Source: Proteus alimentorum (lineage in GTDB: Bacteria > Pseudomonadota > Gammaproteobacteria > Enterobacterales > Enterobacteriaceae). From it: a DNA stretch of 64,000 nt. This document shows, one piece after another, positions 1 to 9,973 of this stretch; positions within the stretch are counted from its first letter, which is position 1, and the number at the start of each line of letters is the position of its first letter. The position numbers and the translations under genes are program-made. Under the pieces are notes generated by a model. That model ran no database searches. It worked only from the letters and a program-made list of their open reading frames with translations, and was not told where the DNA came from. The DNA lies in contig NZ_NBVR01000024.1 of the NCBI RefSeq assembly GCF_002607735.1, forward strand, positions 271,738 to 335,737, written 5' to 3'.

Positions 1-950
1 CCTAAGCTTAAATTTTTCATATAAGCACTTGTTAATACAATATTTTCAGCTTTTGTATATTCAACTGATAAATCATTATGGTGACGGACTTGAGTTGTGC
101 GAGTGATCTTGTTGTAAGCACCAACCCCATAAAATGTGATATTGCCTTGGGCTATATCTGAAAAGATATTATTATAGCCACCAGCCCCTTCAAAATGGAT
201 ATTGCCACTTGTCTCTTTATAGATATCAACATGTTGGCTGGTTCGTACTAGTTCGTTATAGGCTCCTGCTCCAGACATCGAGATATCGCCTAATTTACCT
301 TCGCGTTTTAAGAGGTTTGCTAAGCCACCGCCAGTAAAATTAATATCACCTGTTTCAACGCGAGATTGGATTTCGTTGCCCCCACCGAACCCATTAAAAT
401 GAATGTTTCCTTTTGAATATTTATATTTATCAAACCAAGTACGCGTTAATTTATTATAGAATCCACCACCTTCAAACGTCAGGTTGCCATTATTCGTTTC
501 ATGCCAAATTTGATTGTAACCGCCAGCACCTTTGTACGTTATATTGCTTTTTGATCCTTTACGGGTGATGACATTAGCAACAGCACCTCCTGAATACTTG
601 ATGTCACCATATTCATATCCAGTATGGTTAATCTTAATCGCAGCAGAAGCACCAGCGTATATCAGATCTCCATGACCCGATTTTTCAATTTCTCCCCATG
701 CACTTAATTCTCTGACATCTAAATTACCGTTCTCGTCAATAATCTTAAGATAAGCACTTCCCCCTCTGACAAAATCGTGCCCATCACCGGTGTAAGCGAT
801 AACTGCAAGAGTTCCAACAGTGATTGTATCGTGTCCCTTTCCTGCATAAACGTTACCCCCAAAACCAATGGCATCAATATCATCATCTCCATCTGTACCA
901 TGACGCGTTCCTGTAAAAGTAAACTCTAAATCTTTTAAAAATTTTGACAT
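1..950 (-). CDS. rtxA: MARTX toxin RtxA, N-terminal part (runs off left edge)
   Basis: The frame is open from an ATG at 950 to the window edge, about 316 codons, so only the N-terminus is visible. After a short leader there is a Gly/Asp-rich stretch (GTDGDDDIDAIGFGG), then many glycine-rich repeats of about 20 residues of the form GNIxFxGAGGYNxIxR. This is the N-terminal repeat region of MARTX (multifunctional autoprocessing RTX) toxins such as Vibrio cholerae RtxA, and segments such as GDINFTGGGLANLL and KAENIVLTSA align with it. In that family the repeats are thought to help pore formation and effector delivery, with effector domains, a cysteine protease and C-terminal RTX repeats far downstream; none of these is visible here. 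A small RtxH-like gene lies upstream on the same strand and an rtxBDE-like exporter about 10 kb away. Effector content is unknown. Confidence 0.88.
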   Translation of the reverse strand, partial: MSKFLKDLEFTFTGTRHGTDGDDDIDAIGFGGNVYAGKGHDTITVGTLAVIAYTGDGHDFVRGGSAYLKIIDENGNLDVRELSAWGEIEKSGHGDLIYAGASAAIKINHTGYEYGDIKYSGGAVANVITRKGSKSNITYKGAGGYNQIWHETNNGNLTFEGGGFYNKLTRTWFDKYKYSKGNIHFNGFGGGNEIQSRVETGDINFTGGGLANLLKREGKLGDISMSGAGAYNELVRTSQHVDIYKETSGNIHFEGAGGYNNIFSDIAQGNITFYGVGAYNKITRTTQVRHHNDLSVEYTKAENIVLTSAYMKNLSL

Positions 951-979
951 GAATTTTTCTCAAATTTAAATTAAATAGA

Positions 980-1010
980 AAACCACCGTAATTTTTAAAT
1001 ACAGTGGTTT
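980..1010 (-). repeat. Hairpin between the rtxH-like gene and rtxA
   Basis: Arms AAACCAC (980-986) and GTGGTTT (1004-1010) can extend inward with one mismatch. The hairpin lies in the 255-base gap before the rtxA start. No good T-tract follows on the minus strand, so an attenuator or mRNA-processing role is only a possibility. Nothing else is seen in the gap. Confidence 0.3.
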
Positions 1011-1205
1011 CAGCATCTCTATATACCTTTTCACCATTTGATAAAATTGTCTTTTTAAAGACAAAAAAAGCCTGAAGAGAGAGAAGATTGTTGTAAATAA
1101 TCGTTCTCTTTCTTTAAATATAGGTGTATTTATTTCAGGTATTAAATAGATTAAATAAAACTTAATTTATAATGAATTAGTTTTCTCTATAGATTCATTC
1201 TTCTA

Positions 1206-1559
1206 TTAAGTATTTTTTTTACCTTTAGGTGATTTTTTTTCGACTAAATAAGGGGCGGTAGATCCTTCAGTTATATCAGTTTCATTTTGAAGAGCCGGGA
1301 ATAGACCTGCTGCAATCAGTTTTTCAAACTCCATGTTTATGCGTGAGTCTTCCAACATATTTTTAATTATTGAAGCCATATAAATAAATCCAGAAGCAGG
1401 AATGTGGATCACTTGCTTTAGGGCTAACTCTTCATCTGTTTCTGGCATGATACCTTGCGCTATTTTATGTGGATCTTGACCGACAAAATAGAGTGAGAAT
1501 ATGCCATTGTTATAATTAATACTTGAGATTGCTTGGACGAATTTTTCGTTAATTGACAT
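1206..1559 (-). CDS. Small RtxH-like conserved protein upstream of rtxA
   Basis: A 117-residue cytoplasmic protein with no signal peptide or membrane segment. It begins MSINEKFVQAISSINYNNG and ends in a charged lysine-rich tail. It sits directly upstream of rtxA on the same strand, 255 bases away. In V. cholerae a conserved small gene, rtxH, occupies the equivalent place beside rtxC and rtxA, and size and position fit that assignment. The function of RtxH is not established. The body of the protein (a beta-rich start, then an IPASGFIYMASIIKNML helix) gives no enzymatic motif. The gene is supported by a clean frame and proteobacterial-looking codon use; the family name rests mainly on position. 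Confidence 0.6.
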   Translation of the reverse strand: MSINEKFVQAISSINYNNGIFSLYFVGQDPHKIAQGIMPETDEELALKQVIHIPASGFIYMASIIKNMLEDSRINMEFEKLIAAGLFPALQNETDITEGSTAPYLVEKKSPKGKKNT

Positions 1560-2242
1560 AAGAATTTTTTTCCATGTAGTTTATGCTTTCAATAAATCAA
1601 TCATTTTTTGAGGATGAAAAGGTTAAATATAATTACTAAATTATATTTATAAATGGAATTAATACGATTGGTATTTAAATAATTCGTATTTTAAATCTAT
1701 TACATATTAATATGTTAGATGTTGAAAGTGCTATCAAAAAATAATTATTATATGAATTTTATGATAATTAATTGATTGGGTTATGGTTTATTTTTGATAT
1801 TGAAACTATTTTTATGAGGGGTGAGTTTAAATATAATATAAAGAAATTCATATAAATTTTTTATTGTTTAACTGGTTATTATCATTAACTAAATGACGTT
1901 AATTTATCTTTTTCTTTATTTTAAAAGATAAGCTGCGTTTACCGAGCCGTGCTGATATCTATTTAACTGAATTTATCGCTAAAAGTGCGATGGGTGAAAA
2001 AACGCCTATCAGATTGAGTGTAGCAACTTGAATAAAGTGATATTTACGTTTGTTATATGTTGCCTTTATGTGAACGAATTAACATCGTGTTGAAAATTTG
2101 CTATGCTAATATCCCTTAGCTGGGCATAATTTCACAACCATAGAAGTTTTATGCGAGCAAAAGATCCTCTGACCTGGCATCCAACTAGATAGGGTGCAGA
2201 CAGCCGGGTTATACAAAATGACAAAGAAGCGAGGAGACCGTC
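1560..2242. other. AT-rich divergent intergenic region, rtx genes / acnB
   Basis: This 683-base stretch separates the leftward rtx genes from rightward acnB and must hold both promoters. Most of 1560-1900 is very AT-rich, as expected for DNA beside horizontally acquired genes. It holds one coding-like remnant (1903-2031) and the acnB leader (about 2100-2242, with a GAGGAG ribosome binding site at 2231). No intact gene was found. Confidence 0.5.
1903..2031 (+). pseudogene. C-terminal remnant of an unidentified protein
   Basis: A frame with no start codon reads, from about 1924, KDKLRLPSRADIYLTEFIAK and on to a stop at 2029-2031. Composition, amphipathic pattern and codon choice look protein-coding, unlike the AT-rich flanks. 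The frame is closed upstream by a TAA at 1900-1902, so only about 35 credible residues survive. It looks like the tail of a gene whose front was lost, perhaps when the neighbouring rtx DNA arrived. I do not recognise the family. Confidence 0.4.
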
Positions 2243-4840
2243 GTGCTAGAAGAATACCGTAAGCACGTAGCAGAGCGTGCAGCTGAAGGTGTCGTTCCAA
2301 AACCTCTCGATGCAACACAAACAGCAGCACTTGTTGAGCTATTAAAAAATCCCCCTAAAGGTGAAGAAGAATTTCTTCTTGATTTAATTGTTAACCGTGT
2401 CCCACCCGGAGTTGATGAAGCCGCGTATGTTAAGGCGGGTTTTTTAACCGCTATCGCAAAAGGCGAAACGACATCACCTCTTATTACGCCAGAAAAAGCT
2501 GTTGAATTATTAGGTACCATGCAGGGTGGTTATAATATTCATGCTTTAATTGAATCTCTGGAAAATGATAAGTTAGCCCCAATTGCAGCCAAAGCGCTTT
2601 CTCATACATTACTGATGTTTGATAACTTCTATGATGTTGAGGAAAAAGCGAAAGCAGGCAACGTTTATGCTAAGCAAATTATGCAATCTTGGGCTGATGC
2701 ACAATGGTTTACTGAGCGCCCGGCATTAGCAGAAAAAATTACTGTTACCGTATTTAAAGTCACTGGTGAAACCAATACCGATGACTTATCTCCAGCACCA
2801 GATGCTTGGTCCCGCCCTGATATCCCATTACATGCTTTAGCAATGCTGAAAAATGCGCGTGAAGGTATTGAACCTGATCAGCCGGGTAGCGTAGGTCCAA
2901 TTAAACAAATCGAAGCATTAAATAAGAAAGGCTTCCCACTGGCTTATGTTGGTGATGTTGTAGGAACAGGTTCATCACGTAAATCAGCAACTAACTCTGT
3001 ACTGTGGTTTATGGGAGACGATATTCCGTTCGTTCCTAATAAACGCGGTGGTGGTGTTGTTCTTGGCGGCAAAATCGCACCTATCTTCTTTAATACAATG
3101 GAAGATGCGGGAGCACTCCCTATCGAGGTCGATGTTTCTAAATTAAATATGGGTGATGTCATTGATATTTACCCATACAAAGGTGAAATTCGTGACCATG
3201 AAACGAATGCGTTATTGGAAACCTTTGAACTAAAAACAGAAGTGTTAATTGATGAAGTTCGTGCTGGTGGTCGTATTCCATTGATCATTGGTCGTGGATT
3301 AACGTCAAAAGCGCGTGAATCACTAGGTTTACCGGTTAGCACATTGTTCCGTCATGCTAAACCTGTTGAAGAAAGCAACCGTGGCTTCTCACTAGCTCAG
3401 AAAATGGTAGGTCGTGCATGTGGTCGTACAGGTATTCGCCCTGGCGAATATTGTGAGCCAAAAATGACCTCAGTAGGTTCACAAGATACAACAGGCCCAA
3501 TGACTCGTGATGAGCTAAAAGACTTGGCATGTCTTGGTTTCTCTGCTGATTTAGTGATGCAGTCATTTTGTCATACCGCGGCTTATCCAAAACCGGTAGA
3601 CGTTACAACGCATCACACTTTACCTGATTTTATTATGAATCGTGGTGGTGTTTCACTGCGTCCGGGCGATGGTATTATTCACTCATGGTTAAACCGTATG
3701 TTATTACCTGATACTGTTGGTACAGGTGGTGACTCGCATACGCGTTTCCCTATTGGTATCTCATTCCCTGCAGGTTCTGGGCTTGTGGCTTTTGCTGCGG
3801 CAACAGGAGTTATGCCATTAGATATGCCGGAGTCTGTTCTGGTCCGTTTTAAAGGCAAAATGCAACCGGGTGTGACACTGCGTGATTTAGTTCATGCTAT
3901 TCCTTATTACGCGATCCAAGACGGTTTACTGACAGTTGAGAAAAAAGGTAAGAAGAACATTTTCTCTGGTCGTATTCTTGAGATTGAAGGCTTACCAGAA
4001 CTGAAAGTAGAACAAGCATTTGAACTTGCTGATGCATCAGCAGAACGTTCAGCGGCGGGTTGTACCATTAAACTGGATAAAGCACCGATTATTGAGTACC
4101 TGCAATCTAACATCATCTTACTGAAATGGATGATTGCTGAAGGTTATGGCGATCGTCGTACTATTGAACGTCGTATCACTTCAATGGAAAGCTGGTTGAA
4201 AGATCCGCAATTACTGGAAGCAGATGCAGATGCAGAATATGCAGCAGTGATCGAAATTGATTTAAATGAGATCAAAGAGCCAATTCTATGTGCGCCTAAC
4301 GATCCAGATGATGCTCGTCTGTTATCCGAAGTGGCAAACAGCAAAATTGATGAAGTATTCATTGGTTCTTGTATGACCAACATTGGGCACTTCCGTGCTG
4401 CGGGTAAACTGCTTGATCAACACAAAGGTCAATTACCAACACGTTTATGGGTTGCTCCACCAACAAAAATGGATGCAGCACAATTAACGGAAGAGGGATA
4501 TTATAGCGTCTTTGGTAAGAGTGGAGCACGTATCGAAGTGCCGGGTTGTTCACTCTGTATGGGTAACCAAGCGCGAGTTGCTGATGGTGCAACTGTTGTT
4601 TCAACATCAACACGTAACTTCCCTAACCGCTTAGGTACAGGTGCAAATGTGTATCTTGCTTCTGCGGAGCTTGCGGCAGTAGCTTCATTATTAGGTCGTT
4701 TACCAGAGCCACAAGAGTATCTGGATTTCATAAATAAAGTGGATGAAACCGCAGAAGATACTTATCGCTATCTAAACTTTGACCAACTAGCGCAATATAC
4801 AGATAAAGCAGACCAAGTTATTTTTCAAACAACGGTATAA
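2243..4840 (+). CDS. acnB: Aconitate hydratase B (AcnB)
   Basis: An 865-residue protein, the same length as E. coli AcnB and nearly collinear with it. It isomerises citrate to isocitrate in the TCA cycle; family members also act as 2-methylisocitrate dehydratase and, in the apo form, bind mRNA. The three [4Fe-4S] cysteines are present at 710 ([11 protein letters not shown]), 769 and 772 ([10 protein letters not shown]). The N-terminal HEAT-like domain characteristic of B-type aconitases is intact. The start is the GTG at 2243, with GAGGAG seven bases upstream, giving [17 protein letters not shown] strong terminator follows at 4880, and yacL lies downstream as in E. coli. Confidence 0.98.
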   Translation: MLEEYRKHVAERAAEGVVPKPLDATQTAALVELLKNPPKGEEEFLLDLIVNRVPPGVDEAAYVKAGFLTAIAKGETTSPLITPEKAVELLGTMQGGYNIHALIESLENDKLAPIAAKALSHTLLMFDNFYDVEEKAKAGNVYAKQIMQSWADAQWFTERPALAEKITVTVFKVTGETNTDDLSPAPDAWSRPDIPLHALAMLKNAREGIEPDQPGSVGPIKQIEALNKKGFPLAYVGDVVGTGSSRKSATNSVLWFMGDDIPFVPNKRGGGVVLGGKIAPIFFNTMEDAGALPIEVDVSKLNMGDVIDIYPYKGEIRDHETNALLETFELKTEVLIDEVRAGGRIPLIIGRGLTSKARESLGLPVSTLFRHAKPVEESNRGFSLAQKMVGRACGRTGIRPGEYCEPKMTSVGSQDTTGPMTRDELKDLACLGFSADLVMQSFCHTAAYPKPVDVTTHHTLPDFIMNRGGVSLRPGDGIIHSWLNRMLLPDTVGTGGDSHTRFPIGISFPAGSGLVAFAAATGVMPLDMPESVLVRFKGKMQPGVTLRDLVHAIPYYAIQDGLLTVEKKGKKNIFSGRILEIEGLPELKVEQAFELADASAERSAAGCTIKLDKAPIIEYLQSNIILLKWMIAEGYGDRRTIERRITSMESWLKDPQLLEADADAEYAAVIEIDLNEIKEPILCAPNDPDDARLLSEVANSKIDEVFIGSCMTNIGHFRAAGKLLDQHKGQLPTRLWVAPPTKMDAAQLTEEGYYSVFGKSGARIEVPGCSLCMGNQARVADGATVVSTSTRNFPNRLGTGANVYLASAELAAVASLLGRLPEPQEYLDFINKVDETAEDTYRYLNFDQLAQYTDKADQVIFQTTV

Positions 4841-4879
4841 CGGTTAATTTATTGCTTTAAAGTATGTTATACAAACAAG

Positions 4880-4906
4880 CGGGAGGCAAAAGCCTCCCGT
4901 TTTTTG
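4880..4906 (+). terminator. Rho-independent terminator of acnB
   Basis: Perfect 8-bp stem CGGGAGGC / GCCTCCCG with an AAAA loop, followed by seven T. Confidence 0.9.
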
Positions 4907-4976
4907 TTATTTTTGTCATAATAAGAATAAGATATTTTTTATTAAAAAAGCGAGAGCGTTATAAGGGGCGTACACC

Positions 4977-5348
4977 ATGGATTATGAATTTCAGCGAGAC
5001 CTCACTGGCGGTATACTAGCCCGTTTTTCGATGGATCATGAAGCAATAGGATATTGGTTGAATGATGAAATTCAGGGCGATATTAGTCTTATAGATCAAA
5101 TTCTTGAAGAAATGGAAGGAATTAAAGGCAGTGAAAGACAGTGGGAACTTATCGGTAAAGAATACAGTCTTTCTATTGATGACGAAGAAGTGATGGTAAG
5201 AGCCAATACCTTGCATTTTGAAACAGATGAAATGGAAGAGGGCATGAGCTATTACGATAATGAGAGCATCTCTTTTTGTGGTTTAGATGATTTTGCTACC
5301 ATGCTGCAAAAATATCGGTTATTTATTCTGGAAAATAGAAGAAATTAA
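4977..5348 (+). CDS. yacL: YacL, UPF0231 family protein
   Basis: A 123-residue acidic cytoplasmic protein matching E. coli YacL across its length: MDYEFQRDLTGG at the start, KGSERQWELIGKEYSL, EEVMVRANTL and DEMEEGMSYYDNES. Its molecular function is unknown. As in E. coli it follows acnB on the same strand, here 136 bases downstream and beyond the acnB terminator, so it probably has its own promoter. There is no membrane segment or signal peptide. Confidence 0.9.
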   Translation: MDYEFQRDLTGGILARFSMDHEAIGYWLNDEIQGDISLIDQILEEMEGIKGSERQWELIGKEYSLSIDDEEVMVRANTLHFETDEMEEGMSYYDNESISFCGLDDFATMLQKYRLFILENRRN

Positions 5349-5440
5349 CAAATCCTATATATTTTTGGAATAAATCTGCCACAATATACTATTGAATTAC
5401 TATTCTTTTTATTACGTTTTTAAGTTTAAAAGGTGGTCTA

Positions 5441-6301
5441 ATGAATGAATTACCCGCTAGTTTAGATGAAGCAACAGGTTGGTTTGTGGCAAATCAGGAT
5501 CTTTTTATTCAGTATGCTGTGAATATTATTGCTGCATTTTTGATACTCTTTGTTGGTCTTTTTGTGGCAAAAATGATTGGCAAAGGTGTCGCAAGAGTTT
5601 TAACGTTGCGCCACATTGATGCTACTGTTGTTACATTTCTGTCTGTTCTAGTTCGTTATACCGTTGTTGCTTTTACCTTAATTGCGGTATTAGGACGATT
5701 AGGTGTTCAAACTGCATCTGTTATTGCCGTATTGGGTGCCGCCGGTTTAGCGGTTGGTTTAGCATTACAAGGTTCGCTGTCTAACTTTGCTGCTGGTGTA
5801 CTGATTGTTATTTTCCGACCAATCCGTACTAATGAATATGTGATGATCGGGTCTGTTGAAGGTACCGTGAGAGATGTGCAGATTTTTTCAACCACATTAC
5901 GCTCAGCCGATGACAGAATTATTGTTATCCCGAATAGCAAAATTATCAGTAGCGAAGTTATCAATTTAACGCGTGAGCCTAATCGTCGTACACAAATTAT
6001 AGTCGGTGTCGCTTACGATGCTGATATTGATAAAGTAAAACAAGTACTGGGTGATGTTGTTGCGAAAGACAAGCGTATTCAACATGAGCAAGGCGTGACT
6101 ATCCGTTTACATGAAATGGCACCGTCTTCATTAAACTTTGTGGTGCGAGTTTGGACAACCAATGGCGATGCATGGCCAGTTTATTGGGATTTGATGGAAG
6201 ATTTTAAACGTGCATTAGATGCGAATAATATCGGTATTCCATTCCCACAAATGGATGTTTATATGCATCAAGCACAAAGTACAGCAGCGAAAGCAGAATA
6301 G
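5441..6301 (+). CDS. mscS: Small-conductance mechanosensitive channel MscS
   Basis: 286 residues, the same length as E. coli MscS. It forms a heptameric inner-membrane channel that opens under membrane tension to release osmolytes during hypo-osmotic shock. Three N-terminal membrane helices are visible (about residues 25-50, 62-90, 95-125). The pore-lining third helix has the typical Ala/Gly packing, GAAGLAVGLALQGSLSNFAAG, followed by a cytosolic beta/alpha vestibule domain (VEGTVRDVQIFSTTLR, DRIIVIPNSKI). The preceding AAGGTGG serves as ribosome binding site. In E. coli the upstream neighbour is fbaA; here it is acnB-yacL. Confidence 0.97.
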   Translation: MNELPASLDEATGWFVANQDLFIQYAVNIIAAFLILFVGLFVAKMIGKGVARVLTLRHIDATVVTFLSVLVRYTVVAFTLIAVLGRLGVQTASVIAVLGAAGLAVGLALQGSLSNFAAGVLIVIFRPIRTNEYVMIGSVEGTVRDVQIFSTTLRSADDRIIVIPNSKIISSEVINLTREPNRRTQIIVGVAYDADIDKVKQVLGDVVAKDKRIQHEQGVTIRLHEMAPSSLNFVVRVWTTNGDAWPVYWDLMEDFKRALDANNIGIPFPQMDVYMHQAQSTAAKAE

Positions 6302-6324
6302 TCTCACAAAAATAGATGACATAG

Positions 6325-6351
6325 AGCCACGTTAATCACGTGGCTTTTTTT
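6325..6351 (+). terminator. Rho-independent terminator of mscS
   Basis: 8-bp stem AGCCACGT / ACGTGGCT with a five-base loop, followed by a T-tract. Confidence 0.88.
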
Positions 6352-6466
6352 GTCTTTATTTTCATTAGTTTTCCTTATTATCAATAAGAATGATTCATTT
6401 CCTCTAATATCAAAACCCCGCTATTATGCATCCAATATTAAATGAATAATTATTAGGATATTCTGC

Positions 6467-7090
6467 ATGTTCACAACTTTTTTTCAGGGGTTCTTATTAA
6501 GTGCAGCAATGATTTTGCCAATAGGTGCTCAGAATGCCTTCGTTTTACAACAAGGAAGTAAAAAACAGTTTCATTTAATGAGTGCATTTTTATGCGCTTT
6601 AAGTGATGTTGTTTTGATCTCTGCAGGTGTCTTTGGTGGAAGTGCTTTACTTAGACAATCAGAAATACTTTTATTACTGATCACTTGGGGAGGCGTCGCG
6701 TTCTTATTATGGTATGGCTGGAATGCATTTAAAACGGCTTTTTCAAAAGAGATTGAATTATCACAAAGTGAAAATCAGGTAAAAAGCCGTTGGCGTGTGA
6801 TTGTGACATTAGTTGCCGTAACTTGGCTTAATCCTCATGTTTATTTAGATACGTTTGTGGTGATTGGCAGCATGGGCGGGCAATTAACGTCAGAACTGCG
6901 TCCTTGGTTTACATTTGGTGCGATATTTGCCTCTATAAGCTGGTTTTTTGCGTTATCACTACTGGCGGCTTGGTTTTCTCCAATATTAAGCAAAGCGCGC
7001 GCTCAACGTATGATTAATCTATTTGTAGGATGTGTAATGTGGTTTATTGCTGTTCAATTAGCAGCACAAGGATGGAAAACTCTCTTTTAA
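6467..7090 (+). CDS. argO: Arginine exporter ArgO (LysE family)
   Basis: A 207-residue inner-membrane protein with about six hydrophobic helices. The LysE-family signature appears at the N-terminus ([21 protein letters not shown]) and an Asn-Pro pair lies in the middle of the protein ([12 protein letters not shown]). Known members export L-arginine (and canavanine). In E. coli argO is activated by ArgP, and argP lies two genes away on the opposite strand here, which supports the assignment. The length is close to the 211 residues of E. coli ArgO. Confidence 0.93.
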   Translation: MFTTFFQGFLLSAAMILPIGAQNAFVLQQGSKKQFHLMSAFLCALSDVVLISAGVFGGSALLRQSEILLLLITWGGVAFLLWYGWNAFKTAFSKEIELSQSENQVKSRWRVIVTLVAVTWLNPHVYLDTFVVIGSMGGQLTSELRPWFTFGAIFASISWFFALSLLAAWFSPILSKARAQRMINLFVGCVMWFIAVQLAAQGWKTLF

Positions 7091-7176
7091 TCTTAAAGAA
7101 CTTTACATCAGATATGCTAAGGTTCTTCTTAGCCATAAAAAGAGGGTCTTAAATTTTATTCTGTCAGGGGGTTTTT

Positions 7177-7911
7177 GTGAAATTAAAAGCAATTGTATTA
7201 GCATCCGTGTTTACGCTGGGATTACCTTCTTTTGCATTAGCAGCGTCTGAGCCAGAAGGACCACATATCACAACATCGGGTAATGCGACAATTAAAGCCG
7301 CTCCTGATATGGCAACATTAAATATTCAGGTTAACGAAAGAGCAAAAGATGCGGCTCAGGCTAAGAAACAAGTTGATGAGCGTGTTGCAAAGTATTTTGC
7401 CTTCTTAAAAGAAAATGGTGTCGTTAAAGAAGATATTGATGCTGCTAATATTCGTACTCAACCAAACTATGAGTATGATAAAAAAGCAGAGCGTTCAGTG
7501 ATTAATGGTTATACCGCAACACGTACCGTTAATGTTAAAATTAAGAAGTTAGAACAGCTTAATACGTTGCTTGATGGCGCATTAGCGGCGGGTTTAAATG
7601 AGATTAATAACGTTGAATTTGGTGTAAATAATCCAGAACAATACAAAACAAAAGCACGAGAAGTTGCGATTAAAAATGCAATTGATCAAGCAACGTCAGT
7701 AGCAAAAGGTTTCGGTGCAGATTTAGGTGCTGTTTATAGCGTGAGCTATCGTGCGCCAGAAGCCACACCTTACCCAATTGCACAAGTGCGTATGGATGCA
7801 ATGGCATTAAAAGCAGAAGTACCTGCCGCCGTACAAGAAACTTATCAACAACAAAGTATTGAATTTAAAGATTATGTAGATGTAGTTTTTGAATTAAAAC
7901 GTACTAAATAA
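7177..7911 (+). CDS. yggE: YggE-like periplasmic SIMPL-domain protein
   Basis: A 244-residue exported protein. The signal peptide is clear (MKLKAIVLASVFTLGLPSFALA, cleavage after about residue 22). The remainder is a SIMPL (DUF541) domain with the GNATIKAAPDMATLNIQV start and the YTATRTVNVKIKKLEQLNTL middle typical of YggE. E. coli YggE is linked to lowered oxidative stress; the biochemical activity is unknown. The position between argO and argP is conserved with E. coli. Confidence 0.9.
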   Translation: MKLKAIVLASVFTLGLPSFALAASEPEGPHITTSGNATIKAAPDMATLNIQVNERAKDAAQAKKQVDERVAKYFAFLKENGVVKEDIDAANIRTQPNYEYDKKAERSVINGYTATRTVNVKIKKLEQLNTLLDGALAAGLNEINNVEFGVNNPEQYKTKAREVAIKNAIDQATSVAKGFGADLGAVYSVSYRAPEATPYPIAQVRMDAMALKAEVPAAVQETYQQQSIEFKDYVDVVFELKRTK

Positions 7912-7930
7912 TCCTATTATGAGAAAAACA

Positions 7931-7960
7931 AAATAGGCTTCATATTGAAGCCTATTTTTT
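7931..7960. terminator. Bidirectional terminator between yggE and argP
   Basis: 12-bp perfect stem AAATAGGCTTCA / TGAAGCCTATTT with a three-base loop. A T-tract lies on the right and an A-tract on the left, so it can serve both converging genes. Confidence 0.88.
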
Positions 7961-7984
7961 GTGTTAATAAGATGAAATAGCGTT

Positions 7985-8884
7985 TTACTCTTCATCCTGT
8001 TTTAACACTTTACGCCCAAAATCAATAAGTGCGTCAGTTACTTTTCTCATGGTTCTACTTTCTGGTGCAAATCGGTGCCAATAGAGCATACGCCGCTGGC
8101 AAAGGCCCGGCGTTAAATCAACCAACTCCCCGCTTTTTAGTTCATTTGCAATTTGTAGATGAGGGATCATACAACAGGTTGAACCTTGTTTCGCTAATTG
8201 CACAAAGGCTTCAGAGGAGTTCACGATATGACAGGGCACACTCCCAGGTGATAAACCGAAATTTTGTTGTAAAAAAGCCTGATGCATATCGTCAAGATGG
8301 TCAAATGCAACGGCTGGCGCTTTTAATAACGAAGATTTTGTTACACCGTTAGCAAAGTATCGTTGAGCAAAGTCAGGAGAAGCAACGAATAGGTAATCGA
8401 GAGCGCCTAATTGATCGACAAGGCAACTTGGTAGTGCTTGTGGCTGAATACTGATTGCACCAACGACTTCGCCTCGTCTTAATCGTTCTTGGGTACGAGT
8501 TTCATCTTCTACTTGAATATTGAGACGAATAGGCAATTGCGTTAATACGGGATGTAAAGCGGGTAATAACCATGTCGCTAAACTGTCAGCATTCACAGCC
8601 AAAGAGAGTAAAAGAGGTGTAGAACCGCTGTTTTCATCACCTAACCATTGTTCTTCAAGTAATTCTACTTGATGCAATAGCGCTAATAATTTTTGTCCTT
8701 GCTCAGTGGGTTGAGGTGGAACAGTTCTAACTAATAGCGGTTGTCCAAATAAATTTTCTAACTGTTTGATACGCTGAGAAACGGCAGATTGTGTAATACA
8801 TAATTTTTGCGCGGCTCTTTCAAAACCACGTTCTCGAATGACGGCATCAAGGGCTTGTAATGCTCGATAATCAGGGCGTTTCAT
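7985..8884 (-). CDS. argP: LysR-type regulator ArgP (IciA)
   Basis: A 299-residue LysR-family regulator. The N-terminal winged helix-turn-helix (residues about 4-62) contains [20 protein letters not shown], followed by a substrate-binding domain. In E. coli ArgP responds to arginine and lysine and activates argO; it was also described as IciA. The argO gene two genes away supports this. The start is the ATG at 8884 ([20 protein letters not shown]). It is transcribed divergently from rpiA, as in E. coli. Confidence 0.95.
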   Translation of the reverse strand: MKRPDYRALQALDAVIRERGFERAAQKLCITQSAVSQRIKQLENLFGQPLLVRTVPPQPTEQGQKLLALLHQVELLEEQWLGDENSGSTPLLLSLAVNADSLATWLLPALHPVLTQLPIRLNIQVEDETRTQERLRRGEVVGAISIQPQALPSCLVDQLGALDYLFVASPDFAQRYFANGVTKSSLLKAPAVAFDHLDDMHQAFLQQNFGLSPGSVPCHIVNSSEAFVQLAKQGSTCCMIPHLQIANELKSGELVDLTPGLCQRRMLYWHRFAPESRTMRKVTDALIDFGRKVLKQDEE

Positions 8885-9044
8885 TAACAGACTCTCTTCG
8901 ATTTTATATTCTATTGCTTACTATGCCATATTTTTCGTTGTAATGAGTTAAAATGTTGCTTCTCAGTTTTTGATGTGTCTCGTGCTAGTTTTGAATGCAA
9001 TATGCTATTCTTAATCCATTAACGTGATAAATAAGGTTTTTTAA

Positions 9045-9701
9045 ATGACTCAGGATGAATTGAAAAAAGCAGTAGGTTGGGCAGCGCTTGAATATGTAAA
9101 ACCAGGCACAATTGTGGGGGTCGGTACTGGCTCTACGGCTTCTCACTTTATTGATGCATTAGCAACAATGAAAGGTCAAATCGAAGGCACCGTTTCAAGT
9201 TCAGAAGCATCAACTGCAAAATTAAAAAGTTACGGCATTCCTGTTTTCGACTGTAATGAAGTCGATTCTTTAGATATCTATGTTGATGGGGCTGATGAAA
9301 TTAACCATCACATGCAGATGATCAAAGGTGGTGGTGCTGCATTGACGCGTGAAAAAATCATTGCCGGTGTCGCGAAAACATTTATCTGTATCGTTGACGA
9401 ATCTAAACAAGTCGATGTATTAGGTAAATTCCCTCTACCTGTTGAAGTTATTCCAATGGCGCGCTCTTATGTCGCTCGTGAACTGGTTAAACTGGGTGGC
9501 TTGCCTGAATATCGTGAAAACGTGGTAACAGATAACGGTAACGTTATTTTAGACGTTCATAACTTAACGATTCTTAACCCTATCGAACTGGAAAACAAAA
9601 TTAACAGTATTCCAGGTGTGGTAACCGTAGGATTATTTGCTAACCGTGGCGCAAATGTTGTTTTAATGGGCACCTCTGAAGGTGTGAAAACCATTAAATA
9701 A
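9045..9701 (+). CDS. rpiA: Ribose-5-phosphate isomerase A
   Basis: A 218-residue cytosolic enzyme interconverting ribose 5-phosphate and ribulose 5-phosphate in the pentose phosphate pathway. The phosphate-binding loop [15 protein letters not shown], the catalytic-region motif [20 protein letters not shown] with its DGADE acidic cluster and lysine, and the [17 protein letters not shown] segment are intact. The length is one residue shorter than E. coli RpiA. An independent terminator follows at 9713. Confidence 0.98.
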   Translation: MTQDELKKAVGWAALEYVKPGTIVGVGTGSTASHFIDALATMKGQIEGTVSSSEASTAKLKSYGIPVFDCNEVDSLDIYVDGADEINHHMQMIKGGGAALTREKIIAGVAKTFICIVDESKQVDVLGKFPLPVEVIPMARSYVARELVKLGGLPEYRENVVTDNGNVILDVHNLTILNPIELENKINSIPGVVTVGLFANRGANVVLMGTSEGVKTIK

Positions 9702-9712
9702 TTCTTTTTAAG

Positions 9713-9738
9713 ATAGGTAGCGATGGCTACCTATTTTT
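9713..9738 (+). terminator. Rho-independent terminator of rpiA
   Basis: 9-bp stem ATAGGTAGC / GCTACCTAT with a GATG loop and a T-tract. Confidence 0.88.
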
Positions 9739-9764
9739 AAAATTATTTTAGAAACCGCAAATTC

Positions 9765-9780
9765 AGTGATATATATCACA
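9765..9780. promoter_or_regulatory. Probable CRP-cAMP site upstream of serA
   Basis: AGTGATATATATCACA matches the CRP consensus TGTGA-N6-TCACA with one mismatch and contains a perfect 14-base palindrome. It lies about 194 bases upstream of the serA start codon. CRP control of serA has been reported in E. coli; use here is inferred. Confidence 0.6.
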
Positions 9781-9973
9781 CGCTAGTTATATCTCTCTTT
9801 AAAATCCTGCCATTTTCAAAGTCAAAATCATTTTACTCGGTAGAAAATCACTTTATTTACCGCTTATTCTGTCATCACTGCAATCGGTTGTATTGCCACA
9901 AAATCTATTTTTGTTATGTTGATGAGACAGGATTTTGTTTTTCATTAAATGTAATAACGATAGGGCAGGGTAA

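Noticed and set aside
719..901. 60-codon minus-strand ORF inside rtxA
   Set aside because: It is an out-of-frame shadow of the rtxA coding sequence, without a ribosome binding site.
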